Source: Anaerolineales bacterium
Lineage (GTDB): Bacteria; Chloroflexota; Anaerolineae; Anaerolineales; UBA11579
Length of the DNA: 64,000 bases
Reading direction: 5' to 3'
Assembly: GCA_016932165.1 (NCBI GenBank)
Contig: JAFGDK010000080.1
Coordinates: 1 to 64,000, forward strand
Shown here in pieces: positions 52,866-62,963 of this stretch. Below the pieces are notes generated by a model. That model made no database searches and was not told the origin of the DNA. It saw nothing but the letters and a program-made list of their open reading frames with translations. Both the position numbers and the translations under genes were made by a program. Each line of letters begins with the position of its first letter. Position 1 is the first letter of the stretch.

Positions 52866-54341
52866 ATGAACATAACATTCGAATTCATCGTCCGCTTGTT
52901 CAATGGCGGGATTGGCAACCTGGCAGCGTATTTGGCCGCTCACGTGCTGCTGTGCCTGCTGCCGGCTTTTCTGATCGCTGGTGCTATGTCTGCCATGATC
53001 CCGAAAGAGGTGGTCACCCGCTATCTGGGACGAAACACCCCTAAATATATCTCTTATCCTGCCGCTGCGGCAGCGGGTTTCCTGCTGGCAGTTTGTTCCT
53101 GCACCGTGATCCCCTTATTTGCTGGGATTTATAAGAAGGGTGCAGGGTTAGGTCCGGCGATCACTTTCCTGTTTGTTGCGCCGGCTGTTAACATCCTCGC
53201 CCTAACCTACACTGGAACCGTGATTGGAATGGATTTGGCGATTGCTCGTTTAGTACTTTCAATCGCCTTCGGGATCGGTGTGGGAATCATTATGGCGTTG
53301 ATCTTCCGCAAGGAAGATGCTGCCCATGATAAAGCCACCGATGCTATGTTCGCCGGGCAAGCCGCTATGCGAAGGACCTCGATGATCTTCCTGCTCATAC
53401 TGGTGGTTTTATTGATTTTTGGTACTTTACAAATTGATCTGCTCAAAACCACCTACTTCCAGGTGGATTTGTCAGTAGGCTGGGTTAACAACCTTCAGGA
53501 ATATCTGTTCAACCTGGTGCCGTTTGATCCGGCCAAGGGCGAAGAAGGGGTTACTGCTCAGGGTGCGATCTTAATTGGGATGTTGGTTCTGATTGGCCTG
53601 ACTGCCTGGAGAGGACTAGAAAAAATCCATGATGGATTCAACGCCTGGACCTGGGTATCAACTGGCTTGGTGGGGCTGACCTTGCTGATCGCGGCACTTG
53701 GCGTCAGCCCTTACCCTGGAGGTGTGGCATTTCAATTTACGGGAAAATTCATCGGCGTACTGCTGAGCATCTTCCTCTTAGGTTGGATGCTGCCTACACA
53801 ATTGACCCAGGATGAGACTCGGGATTTTCTGTGGGAAACCTGGCGCTTCATCAAGCAAATTTTCCCGCTGCTGATCGTAGGCGTGTTCGCTGTAGGCATG
53901 ATCCGTGAACTGATCAAGCCTGAATGGATCCAGGCGATTGCCGGGGAAAATACATTGCTTGGCAACTTTTTTGGGGTTGTGTTCGGTGTGTTCATGTACT
54001 TCCCCACACTGGTAGAAGTGCCCATCGCCCAGATGTTTTTGCAATTGGGGATGCACCGCGGCCCGCTGCTGGCTTACCTAATCTCCGACCCGGAGCTCAG
54101 CCTGCAAAGTATTTTGATCACTGCTTCGATCATCGGCCGCAAAAAAGCTTGGGTGTATGTCGGCTGGGTGGCGGTTTTCAGCACAGCGGCTGGCTGGCTG
54201 TACGGCTTGTGGGTCAATGGTGCGGGTTTGGAGGTGGTTTCTATTTATCTGGTCTTATTCTTTTCCTTGCTCGCTGGTTTATTTTGGTTGATCGATAAGC
54301 GGATATTTAATAACAGGAATGATGCTAAGACTAACCAGTAG
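52866..54341 (+). CDS. ArsP/DUF318-type permease
   Basis: About 491 residues with eight to twelve membrane helices. LAVCSCTVIPLFAGIYKKGAGLGPA is the hallmark of the DUF318 permease family, whose ArsP members export trivalent organoarsenicals using the neighbouring Cys residues. A second half repeats a similar topology (YFPTLVEVPIAQMFLQLG). The start is uncertain: GTG at 52857 and ATG at 52866 are both possible and neither has a good ribosome site. Confidence 0.85.
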   Translation: MNITFEFIVRLFNGGIGNLAAYLAAHVLLCLLPAFLIAGAMSAMIPKEVVTRYLGRNTPKYISYPAAAAAGFLLAVCSCTVIPLFAGIYKKGAGLGPAITFLFVAPAVNILALTYTGTVIGMDLAIARLVLSIAFGIGVGIIMALIFRKEDAAHDKATDAMFAGQAAMRRTSMIFLLILVVLLIFGTLQIDLLKTTYFQVDLSVGWVNNLQEYLFNLVPFDPAKGEEGVTAQGAILIGMLVLIGLTAWRGLEKIHDGFNAWTWVSTGLVGLTLLIAALGVSPYPGGVAFQFTGKFIGVLLSIFLLGWMLPTQLTQDETRDFLWETWRFIKQIFPLLIVGVFAVGMIRELIKPEWIQAIAGENTLLGNFFGVVFGVFMYFPTLVEVPIAQMFLQLGMHRGPLLAYLISDPELSLQSILITASIIGRKKAWVYVGWVAVFSTAAGWLYGLWVNGAGLEVVSIYLVLFFSLLAGLFWLIDKRIFNNRNDAKTNQ

Positions 54342-54436
54342 CTCTACCATTGGTAGGTTAACTTAACCTTTACAAATGGATTATTCGCATTGGGTAAAAT
54401 CTTAACAAATAAGTCAAATTCCAAGAGGAGTTACCC

Positions 54437-54874
54437 ATGGATAAAGATAGGAAAATCAAAGTAATATTTCTTTGCACCGGCAACTCTGCCCGCAGCCAGA
54501 TGGCAGAAGCGTTTTTACGGAGGTATGCGGGTGACCAGTTTGAGGCCCACAGCGCAGGTCTGGAACCAAAAGAAATTCACCCCTACACGATTATCGTCAT
54601 GGGAGAATTGGGATACAGCTTGGAAGGGCAGCAATCAAAAAGTGTAAGAGAGAATTTGGGAAAGGTCCACTTTACATATTTATTCACTGTCTGCAGTCAA
54701 GCTGAGAAAAACTGCCCGAGAACATTCCTCTCCTCAGGCATTCATACCCATTGGGATTTTGAAGACCCGGCTGCCTTTGAAGGCACGGAGGAAGAAAAAC
54801 TGGCAAAGTTCCGGGAGATCCGCGATCAGATTGATGAACGTATCCGTCAATGGTTGCAGGAGCAAATAATATGA
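54437..54874 (+). CDS. Arsenate reductase ArsC (thioredoxin-coupled, low-molecular-weight phosphatase fold)
   Basis: 145 residues. P-loop [11 protein letters not shown] with Cys13, then [11 protein letters not shown] with Cys86 and Cys93. The three Cys have nearly the spacing of the pI258 ArsC triad (10, 82, 89). It reduces arsenate to arsenite for export. It ends with an ATGA overlap into a second arsC. Ribosome site GAGGAG. Confidence 0.93.
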   Translation: MDKDRKIKVIFLCTGNSARSQMAEAFLRRYAGDQFEAHSAGLEPKEIHPYTIIVMGELGYSLEGQQSKSVRENLGKVHFTYLFTVCSQAEKNCPRTFLSSGIHTHWDFEDPAAFEGTEEEKLAKFREIRDQIDERIRQWLQEQII

Positions 54875-55281
54875 AAAAAGTTTTGATCCTATGCACCGGC
54901 AACTCGTGCCGTTCACAAATGGGCGAAGCGCTGATCAATGCCAAAATGTCAGATGCCTGGCAAGCATACAGCGCCGGGACCGAGCCATCCGGCTACGTCC
55001 ACCCAAAAGCGCTTCAGGCGCTGGAGGAGATCGGTATCCAGCATGAGGGCGAATCCAAACACATCGACGACCTGCCGACCAAGGAATTTGACGCCGTGAT
55101 TACTGTGTGCGACGATGCAGCCGAGAACTGCCCGGTCTGGCTGGGTCAAGGGGTGCGCAAGCACATCGGCTTCCCGGACCCGGCTAAGGCAGAAGGCACC
55201 GAGGAGGAGATCATGGCTGTCTTCCGAAATGTTCGAGACTGTATTGATCAACAAGTATTGTATTATTTGAAAGCGCTTTGA
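54871..55281 (+). CDS. Second arsenate reductase ArsC
   Basis: 136 residues from the ATG at 54871, which overlaps the stop of the first arsC and has AGGAG 9 bases upstream. P-loop [17 protein letters not shown] with Cys8, then [11 protein letters not shown] with Cys80 and Cys87, so all three redox Cys are kept. It is distinct in sequence from the first copy (about half identical by eye) and so is an old duplication or a separate acquisition. Confidence 0.92.
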   Translation: MKKVLILCTGNSCRSQMGEALINAKMSDAWQAYSAGTEPSGYVHPKALQALEEIGIQHEGESKHIDDLPTKEFDAVITVCDDAAENCPVWLGQGVRKHIGFPDPAKAEGTEEEIMAVFRNVRDCIDQQVLYYLKAL

Positions 55282-55308
55282 AAGCAATACAATTACAAGG
55301 AGAAAGGT

Positions 55309-56358
55309 ATGAGTAACGAAGAAAAGAAAGGACTGCCATTCTTAGACCGCTACCTGACGCTGTGGATCTTCCTGGCGATGGCGGTGGGGGTGGGGATCGG
55401 TTTTCTCTTCCCCGCCGCGGTGAAGGATTTCAACACGGCTGTCTCGATCGGGACGACCAATACCCCCATCGCCATCGGGTTAATCCTGATGATGTACCCG
55501 CCGCTGGCAAAGGTGCATTATGAGGACTTGGGCAGGGTGTTCCGCAACTGGAAAATCTTGGGGCTCTCACTGATCCAGAACTGGATTGTGGGGCCAATTC
55601 TAATGTTCCTGCTGGCGATCATCTTCCTGCGCGGCTATCCGGAATATATGGTCGGGTTGATCATGATCGGGCTGGCGCGCTGTATTGCGATGGTGATCGT
55701 GTGGAACGAACTCGCCAAAGGCGACAATGAATATGCCGCCGGGCTGGTGGCTTTTAACAGCATTTTCCAGGTCCTGTTCTACAGCGTGTATGCCTATGTC
55801 TTTATCACTGTGTTGCCCACCTGGTTCGGGATGGAAGGCAGTCTGGTGGAGATCACGATTGGAGAGATCGCCAAGAGTGTCTTCATATACCTGGGAATCC
55901 CGTTCATCGCCGGGTTTCTGACCCGCTTTGTGCTGATCCGCGTCAAAAGCAAAGAGTGGTACCACAACGAGTTCATTCCCAAGATCAGCCCGCTGACCTT
56001 GATCGCCTTGCTGTTCACCATTGTGGTCATGTTCAGCCTCAAGGGCGACCTGATCGTCCAGATCCCGATGGATGTTGTCCGGATTGCGATCCCGCTGCTG
56101 ATCTACTTCGTGCTGATGTTCCTGGTTTCCTTCTGGATGGGTCACCGCATCGGAGCGGACTATTCTAAAACAACCACGCTGGCTTTCACGGCGGCCAGCA
56201 ACAACTTTGAACTGGCCATCGCCGTGGCAGTGGCCGTGTTTGGGATCAACAGTGGAGCAGCCTTCGCCGCGGTGATCGGGCCATTGATCGAGGTGCCGGT
56301 GATGATCGGGTTGGTAAATGTGGCCTTCAGGTTCCAGAAAAGGTTTGATGTGGCATAA
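55309..56358 (+). CDS. Arsenite efflux transporter Acr3
   Basis: 349 residues, ten membrane helices. [13 protein letters not shown] carries Cys125 of the arsenite site in helix four, and [13 protein letters not shown] near the end carries the conserved Glu of helix ten. It exports arsenite by proton antiport and completes the reductase-efflux pathway. AAGGAGAAAGGT stands ahead of the ATG. Confidence 0.95.
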   Translation: MSNEEKKGLPFLDRYLTLWIFLAMAVGVGIGFLFPAAVKDFNTAVSIGTTNTPIAIGLILMMYPPLAKVHYEDLGRVFRNWKILGLSLIQNWIVGPILMFLLAIIFLRGYPEYMVGLIMIGLARCIAMVIVWNELAKGDNEYAAGLVAFNSIFQVLFYSVYAYVFITVLPTWFGMEGSLVEITIGEIAKSVFIYLGIPFIAGFLTRFVLIRVKSKEWYHNEFIPKISPLTLIALLFTIVVMFSLKGDLIVQIPMDVVRIAIPLLIYFVLMFLVSFWMGHRIGADYSKTTTLAFTAASNNFELAIAVAVAVFGINSGAAFAAVIGPLIEVPVMIGLVNVAFRFQKRFDVA

Positions 56359-56431
56359 AAAGCATTGGGTAAGATTTTCTGCCGGCAAGGATTTTGGGCG
56401 GACTTTTTTGTGTTGGATTATCGGTTTTTGC

Positions 56432-56460
56432 TTGTATTATCCCCATCTGGATGTTATAAT
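56432..56460 (+). promoter_or_regulatory. rpsB promoter
   Basis: TTGTAT (56432-56437), a 17-bp spacer and TATAAT (56455-56460), about 127 bp ahead of rpsB. Confidence 0.75.
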
Positions 56461-56467
56461 CTCACGG

Positions 56468-56544
56468 CTCTGGAAACCAGAGACTAATTACACACGTTCC
56501 TGGACTTACGCGTGCGGGCAGTTGAAACAACAGCCGCGTGTAAG
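56468..56544 (+). other. Structured rpsB leader
   Basis: Two stem-loops lie in the transcribed leader: CTCTGG-aaa-CCAGAG (56468-56482) and CTTAC.GCG...CGC.GTAAG with a bulge (56505-56544). Ribosomal protein leaders commonly bind S2 or S2-L4-like feedback regulators, so autogenous control is plausible. I cannot match a named class. Confidence 0.5.
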
Positions 56545-56586
56545 GATGAAGGGGGCGGAGGCCAAAACGCAAAGGAGTAAATTCGC

Positions 56587-57540
56587 ATGGCTAAAGTATC
56601 TATGAAAGCGCTGCTGGAAAGCGGCGTCCACTTCGGGCACCGGACCCACCGGTGGCATCCTCAGATGAGGCCCTACATTTTCACTGAGCGCAACGGTATC
56701 CATATCATTGACCTTCAGCAGACTGTTAAGGCGATGGAAGAAGTGGGCAACGTGGTCAGCCAAACTGTGGCCAATGGCGGCTCTGTGCTATTTGTCGGCA
56801 CCAAGCGCCAGGCAGTTGAAACCATCGAAGAAGAAGCCAAGCGCTGCGGGATGCCCTATGTGACTTTCCGCTGGCTGGGCGGGATGTTGACTAACTGGTT
56901 CACGATGCGCCAGCGCATCAACGAACTGGACCGGCTGGAACGAATGCGCGAAAAGGGCGAATTCGACCTGCTGACCAAGAAAGAAGGCTTGATGCTCAGC
57001 CGCAAGATCGAGAAGCTGCTGGCACGTTTTGGTGGTATCCGCAAGATGCACAGGCTGCCCGATTTGATCTTCATCGTCGATGTGCGCCGGGAAGAAACCG
57101 CCGTCCGTGAAGCCAATTCTTTGGGCATTCCGATCGTGGCGCTGGTGGACACCAATTGTGATCCCCGGATGATTGATTACGTGATCCCCTCCAACGATGA
57201 TGCCATCCGCACGATTAAGTTGATGGTTGGCTTCATTGCCGATGCTGTGGAAGAAGGCAGGGCAATGCGCAAGGATGAAGACGTTGAGGACATTGTGGTC
57301 ACCGCCCCGGCTGCTGCCGACCTAGAAGAAGAACTCAGCGATGAGGAACTTCTGGGTGCCTCTACCCTGGCAAAGATGGAAGCCGAGGCAGCCGCCGAAG
57401 CTGAAGCCGCTGAAGCTGAAGAAATTGAAGAGGTTGTGACTGAAGCAGACGAGGTTGAGGAAGCTGAAACTGAGCTTGGAGACGAGACTGCAGAAGAAAA
57501 CCAGGCAGAGGCTGATGCTGAAGAAACGGATGAAGAGTAA
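56587..57540 (+). CDS. 30S ribosomal protein S2 with long acidic tail
   Basis: 317 residues. The core matches S2 ([57 protein letters not shown]). Bacterial S2 is about 230-260 residues. Here about 80 extra C-terminal residues are almost all Glu, Ala, Asp and Thr. Strong AAGGAG. First gene of the rpsB-tsf operon. Confidence 0.96.
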   Translation: MAKVSMKALLESGVHFGHRTHRWHPQMRPYIFTERNGIHIIDLQQTVKAMEEVGNVVSQTVANGGSVLFVGTKRQAVETIEEEAKRCGMPYVTFRWLGGMLTNWFTMRQRINELDRLERMREKGEFDLLTKKEGLMLSRKIEKLLARFGGIRKMHRLPDLIFIVDVRREETAVREANSLGIPIVALVDTNCDPRMIDYVIPSNDDAIRTIKLMVGFIADAVEEGRAMRKDEDVEDIVVTAPAAADLEEELSDEELLGASTLAKMEAEAAAEAEAAEAEEIEEVVTEADEVEEAETELGDETAEENQAEADAEETDEE

Positions 57541-57554
57541 AGGATCGATAGAAA

Positions 57555-58181
57555 ATGGCAATAACTGTAAAACAGATTAAAGAACTTAGAGACGCGACTG
57601 GTGCAGGCATGATGGATTGCAAGGAAGCCCTGACCAATGCGGGTGGAGATTTTGACAAGGCGGTTGACTTCCTCCGGGAAAAAGGCCTTTCCAAAGCTGC
57701 CAAGCGCGCTGGGCGCGAGGCTTCTGATGGGATTGTTGAAGTTTACTCCCATGGGGGCGGGCGCATCGGTGTAATGGTAGAAGTCAACTGTGAGACCGAT
57801 TTTGTTGCCAGCAGCGATGCTTTCAAGAAATTTGCCCACGAGATTGCCCTCCAGGTGGCGGCCACATCCCCAGAGTGTGTGGATGAATCCCAACTGACCG
57901 ATGAGATGATCGAGCGTGAGGCCAATGTGGCCCGCAACCGTGCTCTTGAAGAGGGAAAGCCTGAGCAGATTCTGGATAAGATCGTGGCTGGCCGGGTAGA
58001 GAAGTATAAGGATGAAGTCGTTCTGCTGCGCCAGGAATACATCCGGGACAGTTCGATGACCATTCAAGACTTGCTGAACGAGAATGTTGCCTCAATTGGA
58101 GAAAATATCGTCATCCGGCGATTTGTCCGCTACGAGCTTGGTGAGCACTCTCAAGAGGATGCTGACCAAGCTGAAGAATAG
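57555..58181 (+). CDS. Elongation factor Ts
   Basis: 208 residues, with [16 protein letters not shown] and the TDFVA core block ([16 protein letters not shown]). This is the short form, with one copy of the core subdomain, as in cyanobacteria and Thermus. It exchanges GDP for GTP on EF-Tu. It follows rpsB by 14 bp and is followed by a terminator. Confidence 0.96.
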   Translation: MAITVKQIKELRDATGAGMMDCKEALTNAGGDFDKAVDFLREKGLSKAAKRAGREASDGIVEVYSHGGGRIGVMVEVNCETDFVASSDAFKKFAHEIALQVAATSPECVDESQLTDEMIEREANVARNRALEEGKPEQILDKIVAGRVEKYKDEVVLLRQEYIRDSSMTIQDLLNENVASIGENIVIRRFVRYELGEHSQEDADQAEE

Positions 58182-58189
58182 TCTTCCAG

Positions 58190-58219
58190 AGAGACCAACC
58201 GGATGGTTGGTCTCTTTTA
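58190..58219 (+). terminator. Terminator after tsf
   Basis: AGAGACCAACC-ggat-GGTTGGTCTCT, an 11-bp perfect stem followed by TTTT. It separates rpsB-tsf from pyrH, at least partly. Confidence 0.92.
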
Positions 58220-58272
58220 CAATTCGGCTTACATCAGGTAAGATTGTGACAACCTTCAAACAGGAGCACTAA

Positions 58273-59001
<729 letters not shown>

Positions 59002-59004
59002 CGG

Positions 59005-59619
59005 ATGCAATTGAATCCCAGACTGTTCAGAGCCAGGTGGTGGCTGCTGGCTGTGATTGTATTTCTCCAATTGATTGTGCTGGTGTTTTCTCCCTCTGAG
59101 AAAACTCTGGGTACGGGGATAAAGCCCGTTTACCTGCATGTCTCCTTCACCTGGACTGGGATGCTGCTGCTGACTGGGACCGCTTTACTGGGATTAGTCG
59201 TGTTGTTTTCGGGCAACCTAATGGTCTCAGACAGGCAGCGGCTGCTGTACCAGTCTGCACTGGTTTTCTACCTGGTTGGTTTTTTGGTCAGTATGTATGC
59301 CTCCTGGCTTAATTGGGGCGGAATCCCCTGGCAGGAACCAAAGATACAGTCGGCGATAAATGTGATCGTGGCTGCCAGCGGCGCTTGGTATCTGCGGGAA
59401 TTTATCAAACCAGTGCGGTTGAAGGGTCTGGCAGGGATGATTCCTTTTATGTTTATCTCGATGAGCCGCAGCAGCCCGCGGATGGTGCTCCACCCGGATA
59501 ACCCGGTAAACTCTTCCCCGCTGGGGATTAGGACTACATTTTTGGTGATGTTTGTACTGGCGATCTCGCTGGCGGTTTGGTTTTTGTGGGTGCGTCTTGG
59601 AAAAGAACTAGAAAAGTGA
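59005..59619 (+). CDS. Multi-pass membrane protein, distant CcmC resemblance
   Basis: 204 residues, five to six membrane helices. VYLHVSFTWTGMLLLTG and ASWLNWGGIPWQEPK faintly recall CcmC-type haem-handling proteins, but the Trp-rich motif is not intact, so the name is tentative. It starts 3 bp after the pyrH stop and lies where frr normally follows. Confidence 0.5.
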   Translation: MQLNPRLFRARWWLLAVIVFLQLIVLVFSPSEKTLGTGIKPVYLHVSFTWTGMLLLTGTALLGLVVLFSGNLMVSDRQRLLYQSALVFYLVGFLVSMYASWLNWGGIPWQEPKIQSAINVIVAASGAWYLREFIKPVRLKGLAGMIPFMFISMSRSSPRMVLHPDNPVNSSPLGIRTTFLVMFVLAISLAVWFLWVRLGKELEK

Positions 59620-59637
59620 TCCCAGAATTGTTTCGAA

Positions 59638-59668
59638 TTTTGGAATTGAATTCTTCCCTATTCCAAAA
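59638..59668 (+). repeat. Inverted repeat ahead of frr
   Basis: TTTTGGAAT and ATTCCAAAA, 9-bp arms separated by 13 bp. A second small hairpin, GCCCTG-aaa-CAGGGC, follows near 59699-59713. It is perhaps the 3' end of the pyrH transcript or part of the frr leader. Confidence 0.4.
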
Positions 59669-59752
59669 CAAGCCTTATGATAAAATTGAAACGTCAACTG
59701 CCCTGAAACAGGGCATCCTTCCAAATTGGACGAAATGATTGAGGAGGAACCT

Positions 59753-60310
59753 GTGATAAAAGAAGCACTAAAAGAAGCTGAGAGTAGAATGAAAATTTCT
59801 TTGCAAGCCCTGGAGGACGATCTGGCAGGTATCCGGACGGGGAGAGCGACACCAGCGCTGGTGGAACGCCTGTCTGTGGAATATTACGGGGTGCCCACCC
59901 AGTTGCAACAGCTGGCAACTTTCTCGATCCCTGAGCCGCGCCAGATTCTGATCAAGCCTTTCGATGCTTCTTCGATCCGGGATATTGAACGGGCGATTCA
60001 GTCCTCTGACTTAGGTTTGACTCCCAGCAATGACGGAAAATCAATCCGCCTTACCCTGCCTCCGCTGACACAGGAACGCCGCCTGGAATTGGTTAAAGTA
60101 GTCAGTCATCGGGTGGAAGAAGGCCGGGTTGCTGTCCGCAACATCCGCCGGGATACAATAAAAGACCTGCGCGAGTTCGAAGAAGAGAAGCTGATCTCTG
60201 AGGATGATCTCAAGCGCGGAGAAGAGGATGCCCAGAAACTGACCGATAATTATGTGGAAGAAATGAACAAGGTTGGTGAGAAGAAAGAAGAAGAAATTCT
60301 GGAAGTATGA
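59753..60310 (+). CDS. Ribosome recycling factor
   Basis: 185 residues, the typical length, from a GTG with GAGGAGGA 3-10 bases upstream. An earlier TTG in frame would add 9 unusual residues. Blocks: LAGIRTGRATPALVERLSVEYYG, LIKPFDASSIRDIERAI and the C-terminal helix EDDLKRGEEDAQKLTDNY. It splits post-termination ribosomes together with EF-G. Confidence 0.95.
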   Translation: MIKEALKEAESRMKISLQALEDDLAGIRTGRATPALVERLSVEYYGVPTQLQQLATFSIPEPRQILIKPFDASSIRDIERAIQSSDLGLTPSNDGKSIRLTLPPLTQERRLELVKVVSHRVEEGRVAVRNIRRDTIKDLREFEEEKLISEDDLKRGEEDAQKLTDNYVEEMNKVGEKKEEEILEV

Positions 60311-60330
60311 TCCTGGTGGAGTTCTAGATC

Positions 60331-61053
60331 GTGGCAAAAACGTTAGAAGGCATTCCTCCTGAAAAGATTCCCACGCACATTGCCATCATCATGGATGGGA
60401 ATGGACGCTGGGCGAAAAAACGTGGCCTGCCGCGCTTGGCCGGGCACAGGGCGGGAACCGAGAATTTACGCCAGATTATTGAAGCCTGCGCTGAGTTCGG
60501 GGTGAAATACCTGACTATTTATGCATTTTCCACCGAAAACTGGGGCCGGCCGGCAGATGAGGTGGAAGGCTTAATGAACATCTTTGACGATGTTTTCAAT
60601 CGTGAATTGGATGAATTGCACCGCCAGGGCGTTCAACTGAGGCATGTCGGACGTTTGGAGGGTGTGCGCAGTTCTTTCATCAAGAAGATCAAGTATGGTG
60701 AAGAATTAACCAAGGATAACCGCCGCCTGGTGCTGAATGTGGCATTCAATTATGGTGGGCGGGATGAACTGATCCACGTGATTAAAAAGATCGTGGAGGA
60801 AGGTTTGTCTCCCGACGAGATCGATATGGAGGCGGTTGAGAAAAATCTCTTTACTGCTGGTTCGCCAGACCCAGACCTGGTGATTAGAACCTCGGGTGAA
60901 CAACGGATTAGCAATTTTCTGCTGTGGCAGTCTGCGTATTCTGAGTGGTTTTTTCCGGAGGTCTTTTGGCCAGATTTTAACCGGGAAGAGCTTCTTAACG
61001 CAATTTTAGAATATAGTCAGAGAGATCGAAGATTTGGCTTGGTTCAATCCTGA
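60331..61053 (+). CDS. Isoprenyl transferase (undecaprenyl diphosphate synthase)
   Basis: 240 residues. IAIIMDGNGRWAKKRGLPR supplies the catalytic Asp and the diphosphate-binding loop. Later blocks are YLTIYAFSTENWGRP and DLVIRTSGEQRISNFLLWQ. It builds the lipid carrier for cell-wall synthesis. 20 bp after frr. Confidence 0.95.
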   Translation: MAKTLEGIPPEKIPTHIAIIMDGNGRWAKKRGLPRLAGHRAGTENLRQIIEACAEFGVKYLTIYAFSTENWGRPADEVEGLMNIFDDVFNRELDELHRQGVQLRHVGRLEGVRSSFIKKIKYGEELTKDNRRLVLNVAFNYGGRDELIHVIKKIVEEGLSPDEIDMEAVEKNLFTAGSPDPDLVIRTSGEQRISNFLLWQSAYSEWFFPEVFWPDFNREELLNAILEYSQRDRRFGLVQS

Positions 61054-61060
61054 TTAGGTT

Positions 61061-61885
61061 ATGTGGCTGCAAAGGATCCTTGTCGCACTAGTTGGGCTGC
61101 CAATTGGTTTGTTGGCAATCTTCGCTGGCGAGACTTACTTTGCCATCATGATGGTGGTCTTTTTGCTGATTGCGTCATATGAATATATAGGCATCATTCG
61201 GATCGGCGGATATCACCCAGCCGATTTTTCTTTGTATGCTGCTGTGCTCTGCCTTGGATTTGGGCGGACCTATTTCCCTCAAATCGACCCGATGCTGTTT
61301 CTGGTATTCTTTGTGCTGGTAGCCGGGCTTTCTCATCTGATCCAGTACGAGCGCGGGCGCACGCATGCTGCCACAGATTTAGCTTTCTCTTACACCGGGA
61401 TCGTGTATATCGGCGTTTTAGGCAGTCATTTTATGGCCATTCGGGGATTGCCCGGAGGTGAGTGGTGGCTGCTGGTGGTGCTGACTGCTGTCTGGGCGGC
61501 GGATACGGGGGCTTACGCCATCGGGAAATGGTTCGGGAAAGACCGTTTAGCTCCTAGGCTTAGTCCCAAAAAAACCTGGCAGGGATATTTGGGTGGGGTG
61601 GTGCTGGCAACCGTGATGGCGCCGTTGCTGCTGCTGCTCTATCACCATGTTAATTTTCCGGTGGCAGAGACGATTACTTATCCGAGGGTGACGATCATTG
61701 GGGTGGTGATGGGGATTTTCACCGTGGCCGGTGACTTGATTATCTCAATGTTTAAACGCACGTATAACCTCAAGGATACAGGCGGTATCCTGCCGGGTCA
61801 CGGCGGTATTTTAGACCGTTTGGATTCATGGCTTTGGGCAGTCTCGATTGGTTATTATCTCTTATCGGTAGTCTTTAAGATTTGA
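61061..61885 (+). CDS. Phosphatidate cytidylyltransferase CdsA
   Basis: 274 residues, eight or so membrane helices. The C-terminal signature SPKKTWQGYLGGVV, with DLIISMFKRTYNLKD and ILPGHGGILDRLDS, is the CDP-diglyceride synthetase motif. It makes CDP-diacylglycerol for phospholipids. It starts 7 bp after uppS. Confidence 0.94.
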   Translation: MWLQRILVALVGLPIGLLAIFAGETYFAIMMVVFLLIASYEYIGIIRIGGYHPADFSLYAAVLCLGFGRTYFPQIDPMLFLVFFVLVAGLSHLIQYERGRTHAATDLAFSYTGIVYIGVLGSHFMAIRGLPGGEWWLLVVLTAVWAADTGAYAIGKWFGKDRLAPRLSPKKTWQGYLGGVVLATVMAPLLLLLYHHVNFPVAETITYPRVTIIGVVMGIFTVAGDLIISMFKRTYNLKDTGGILPGHGGILDRLDSWLWAVSIGYYLLSVVFKI

Positions 61886-61922
61886 AAGATACTTCAATAT
61901 CAAAATCAAGGAGGAAAACGTA

Positions 61923-62912
61923 ATGGGTGCTAGCAGCAAACCGAGCAGAAATTTGGCATTGGAACTGGTGCGGGTGACCGAGGCAGCCGCATTGATGGCT
62001 GCACATTTCATGGGACGGGATGACAAAGAAGCCGCGGATCAGGCGGCGGTGGATGCGATGCGTTACCTGCTCAATTCAGTAGAAATGGAAGCGACTGTGA
62101 TTATTGGAGAGGGCGAAAAAGATGAAGCCCCGATGCTGTTCAATGGCGAAGTGCTGGGGAAGGGAGGAGGGCTGCAACTTGATCTTGCGGTAGATCCGAT
62201 CGACGGCACCCGGCCTCTAGCTCAGGGGCGCCCCAATTCGATCGCTACGGTGGCGGCCGCACCGGCGGGGACGATGTACGACCCTGGTCCATTTGTGTAT
62301 ATGGATAAGATTGCCGTAGGTCCAGGGGCTAAAGGAGCGATCAATATTGAGTGGCCGGTGGAAGCAAATCTAAACGCGATTGCCCGGGCTTTGGGAAAAC
62401 GGATGCGAGATCTCACCGTCATAATCCTCGACCGACCGCGGCACGCTGACTTGGTGGCCAGAATTAGAAAAGCTGGGCCGCGCATTCGTTTCATTGATGA
62501 TGGCGATGTGGCTGCTGCTCTGATGACCTCCTGGCCTGATTCCGGTATTGATGTGCTCCTTGGCGTTGGCGGCACCCCGGAAGGGGTGATTGCGGCCTGC
62601 GCTTTAAGTGCGATGGGGGGTGAGATCCAGGGTAAGCTGTTTGCCAGAAATGAAGGTGAAAAGCAAAAAGGCATTGAAATGGGATATGACTTTGATAAAG
62701 TGATAACCATGGATGACCTGGTTTCATCAGATGATGTTTTCTTCGCGGCAACCGGGATCACTGATGGAGAACTGATGGATGGCGTTCGCTATCACAGCAA
62801 TGGGGCTACTACCGAAAGCATTGTGGTGCGCGGTGAGACAGGCACTGTGCGTTTTATCGAATCCCGGCACAGCTTTGAGAAGCTGGAGACAATCAGCGAT
62901 TTGCCCTATTAA
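61923..62912 (+). CDS. Class II fructose-1,6-bisphosphatase (GlpX)
   Basis: 329 residues. VIIGEGEKDEAPMLFNGE, LAVDPIDGTRPLAQGRPNS with the metal-binding Asp-x-x-Asp-Gly-Thr, and GVGGTPEGVIAACALS are the GlpX blocks. It makes fructose-6-phosphate for gluconeogenesis or the pentose phosphate pathway. GGAGG ahead of the ATG, 37 bp after cdsA. Confidence 0.94.
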   Translation: MGASSKPSRNLALELVRVTEAAALMAAHFMGRDDKEAADQAAVDAMRYLLNSVEMEATVIIGEGEKDEAPMLFNGEVLGKGGGLQLDLAVDPIDGTRPLAQGRPNSIATVAAAPAGTMYDPGPFVYMDKIAVGPGAKGAINIEWPVEANLNAIARALGKRMRDLTVIILDRPRHADLVARIRKAGPRIRFIDDGDVAAALMTSWPDSGIDVLLGVGGTPEGVIAACALSAMGGEIQGKLFARNEGEKQKGIEMGYDFDKVITMDDLVSSDDVFFAATGITDGELMDGVRYHSNGATTESIVVRGETGTVRFIESRHSFEKLETISDLPY

Positions 62913-62963
62913 CACTTCTTAATCCAACAGCGGCTGGTCTGGATAGACTGGTAAACGGTATAT

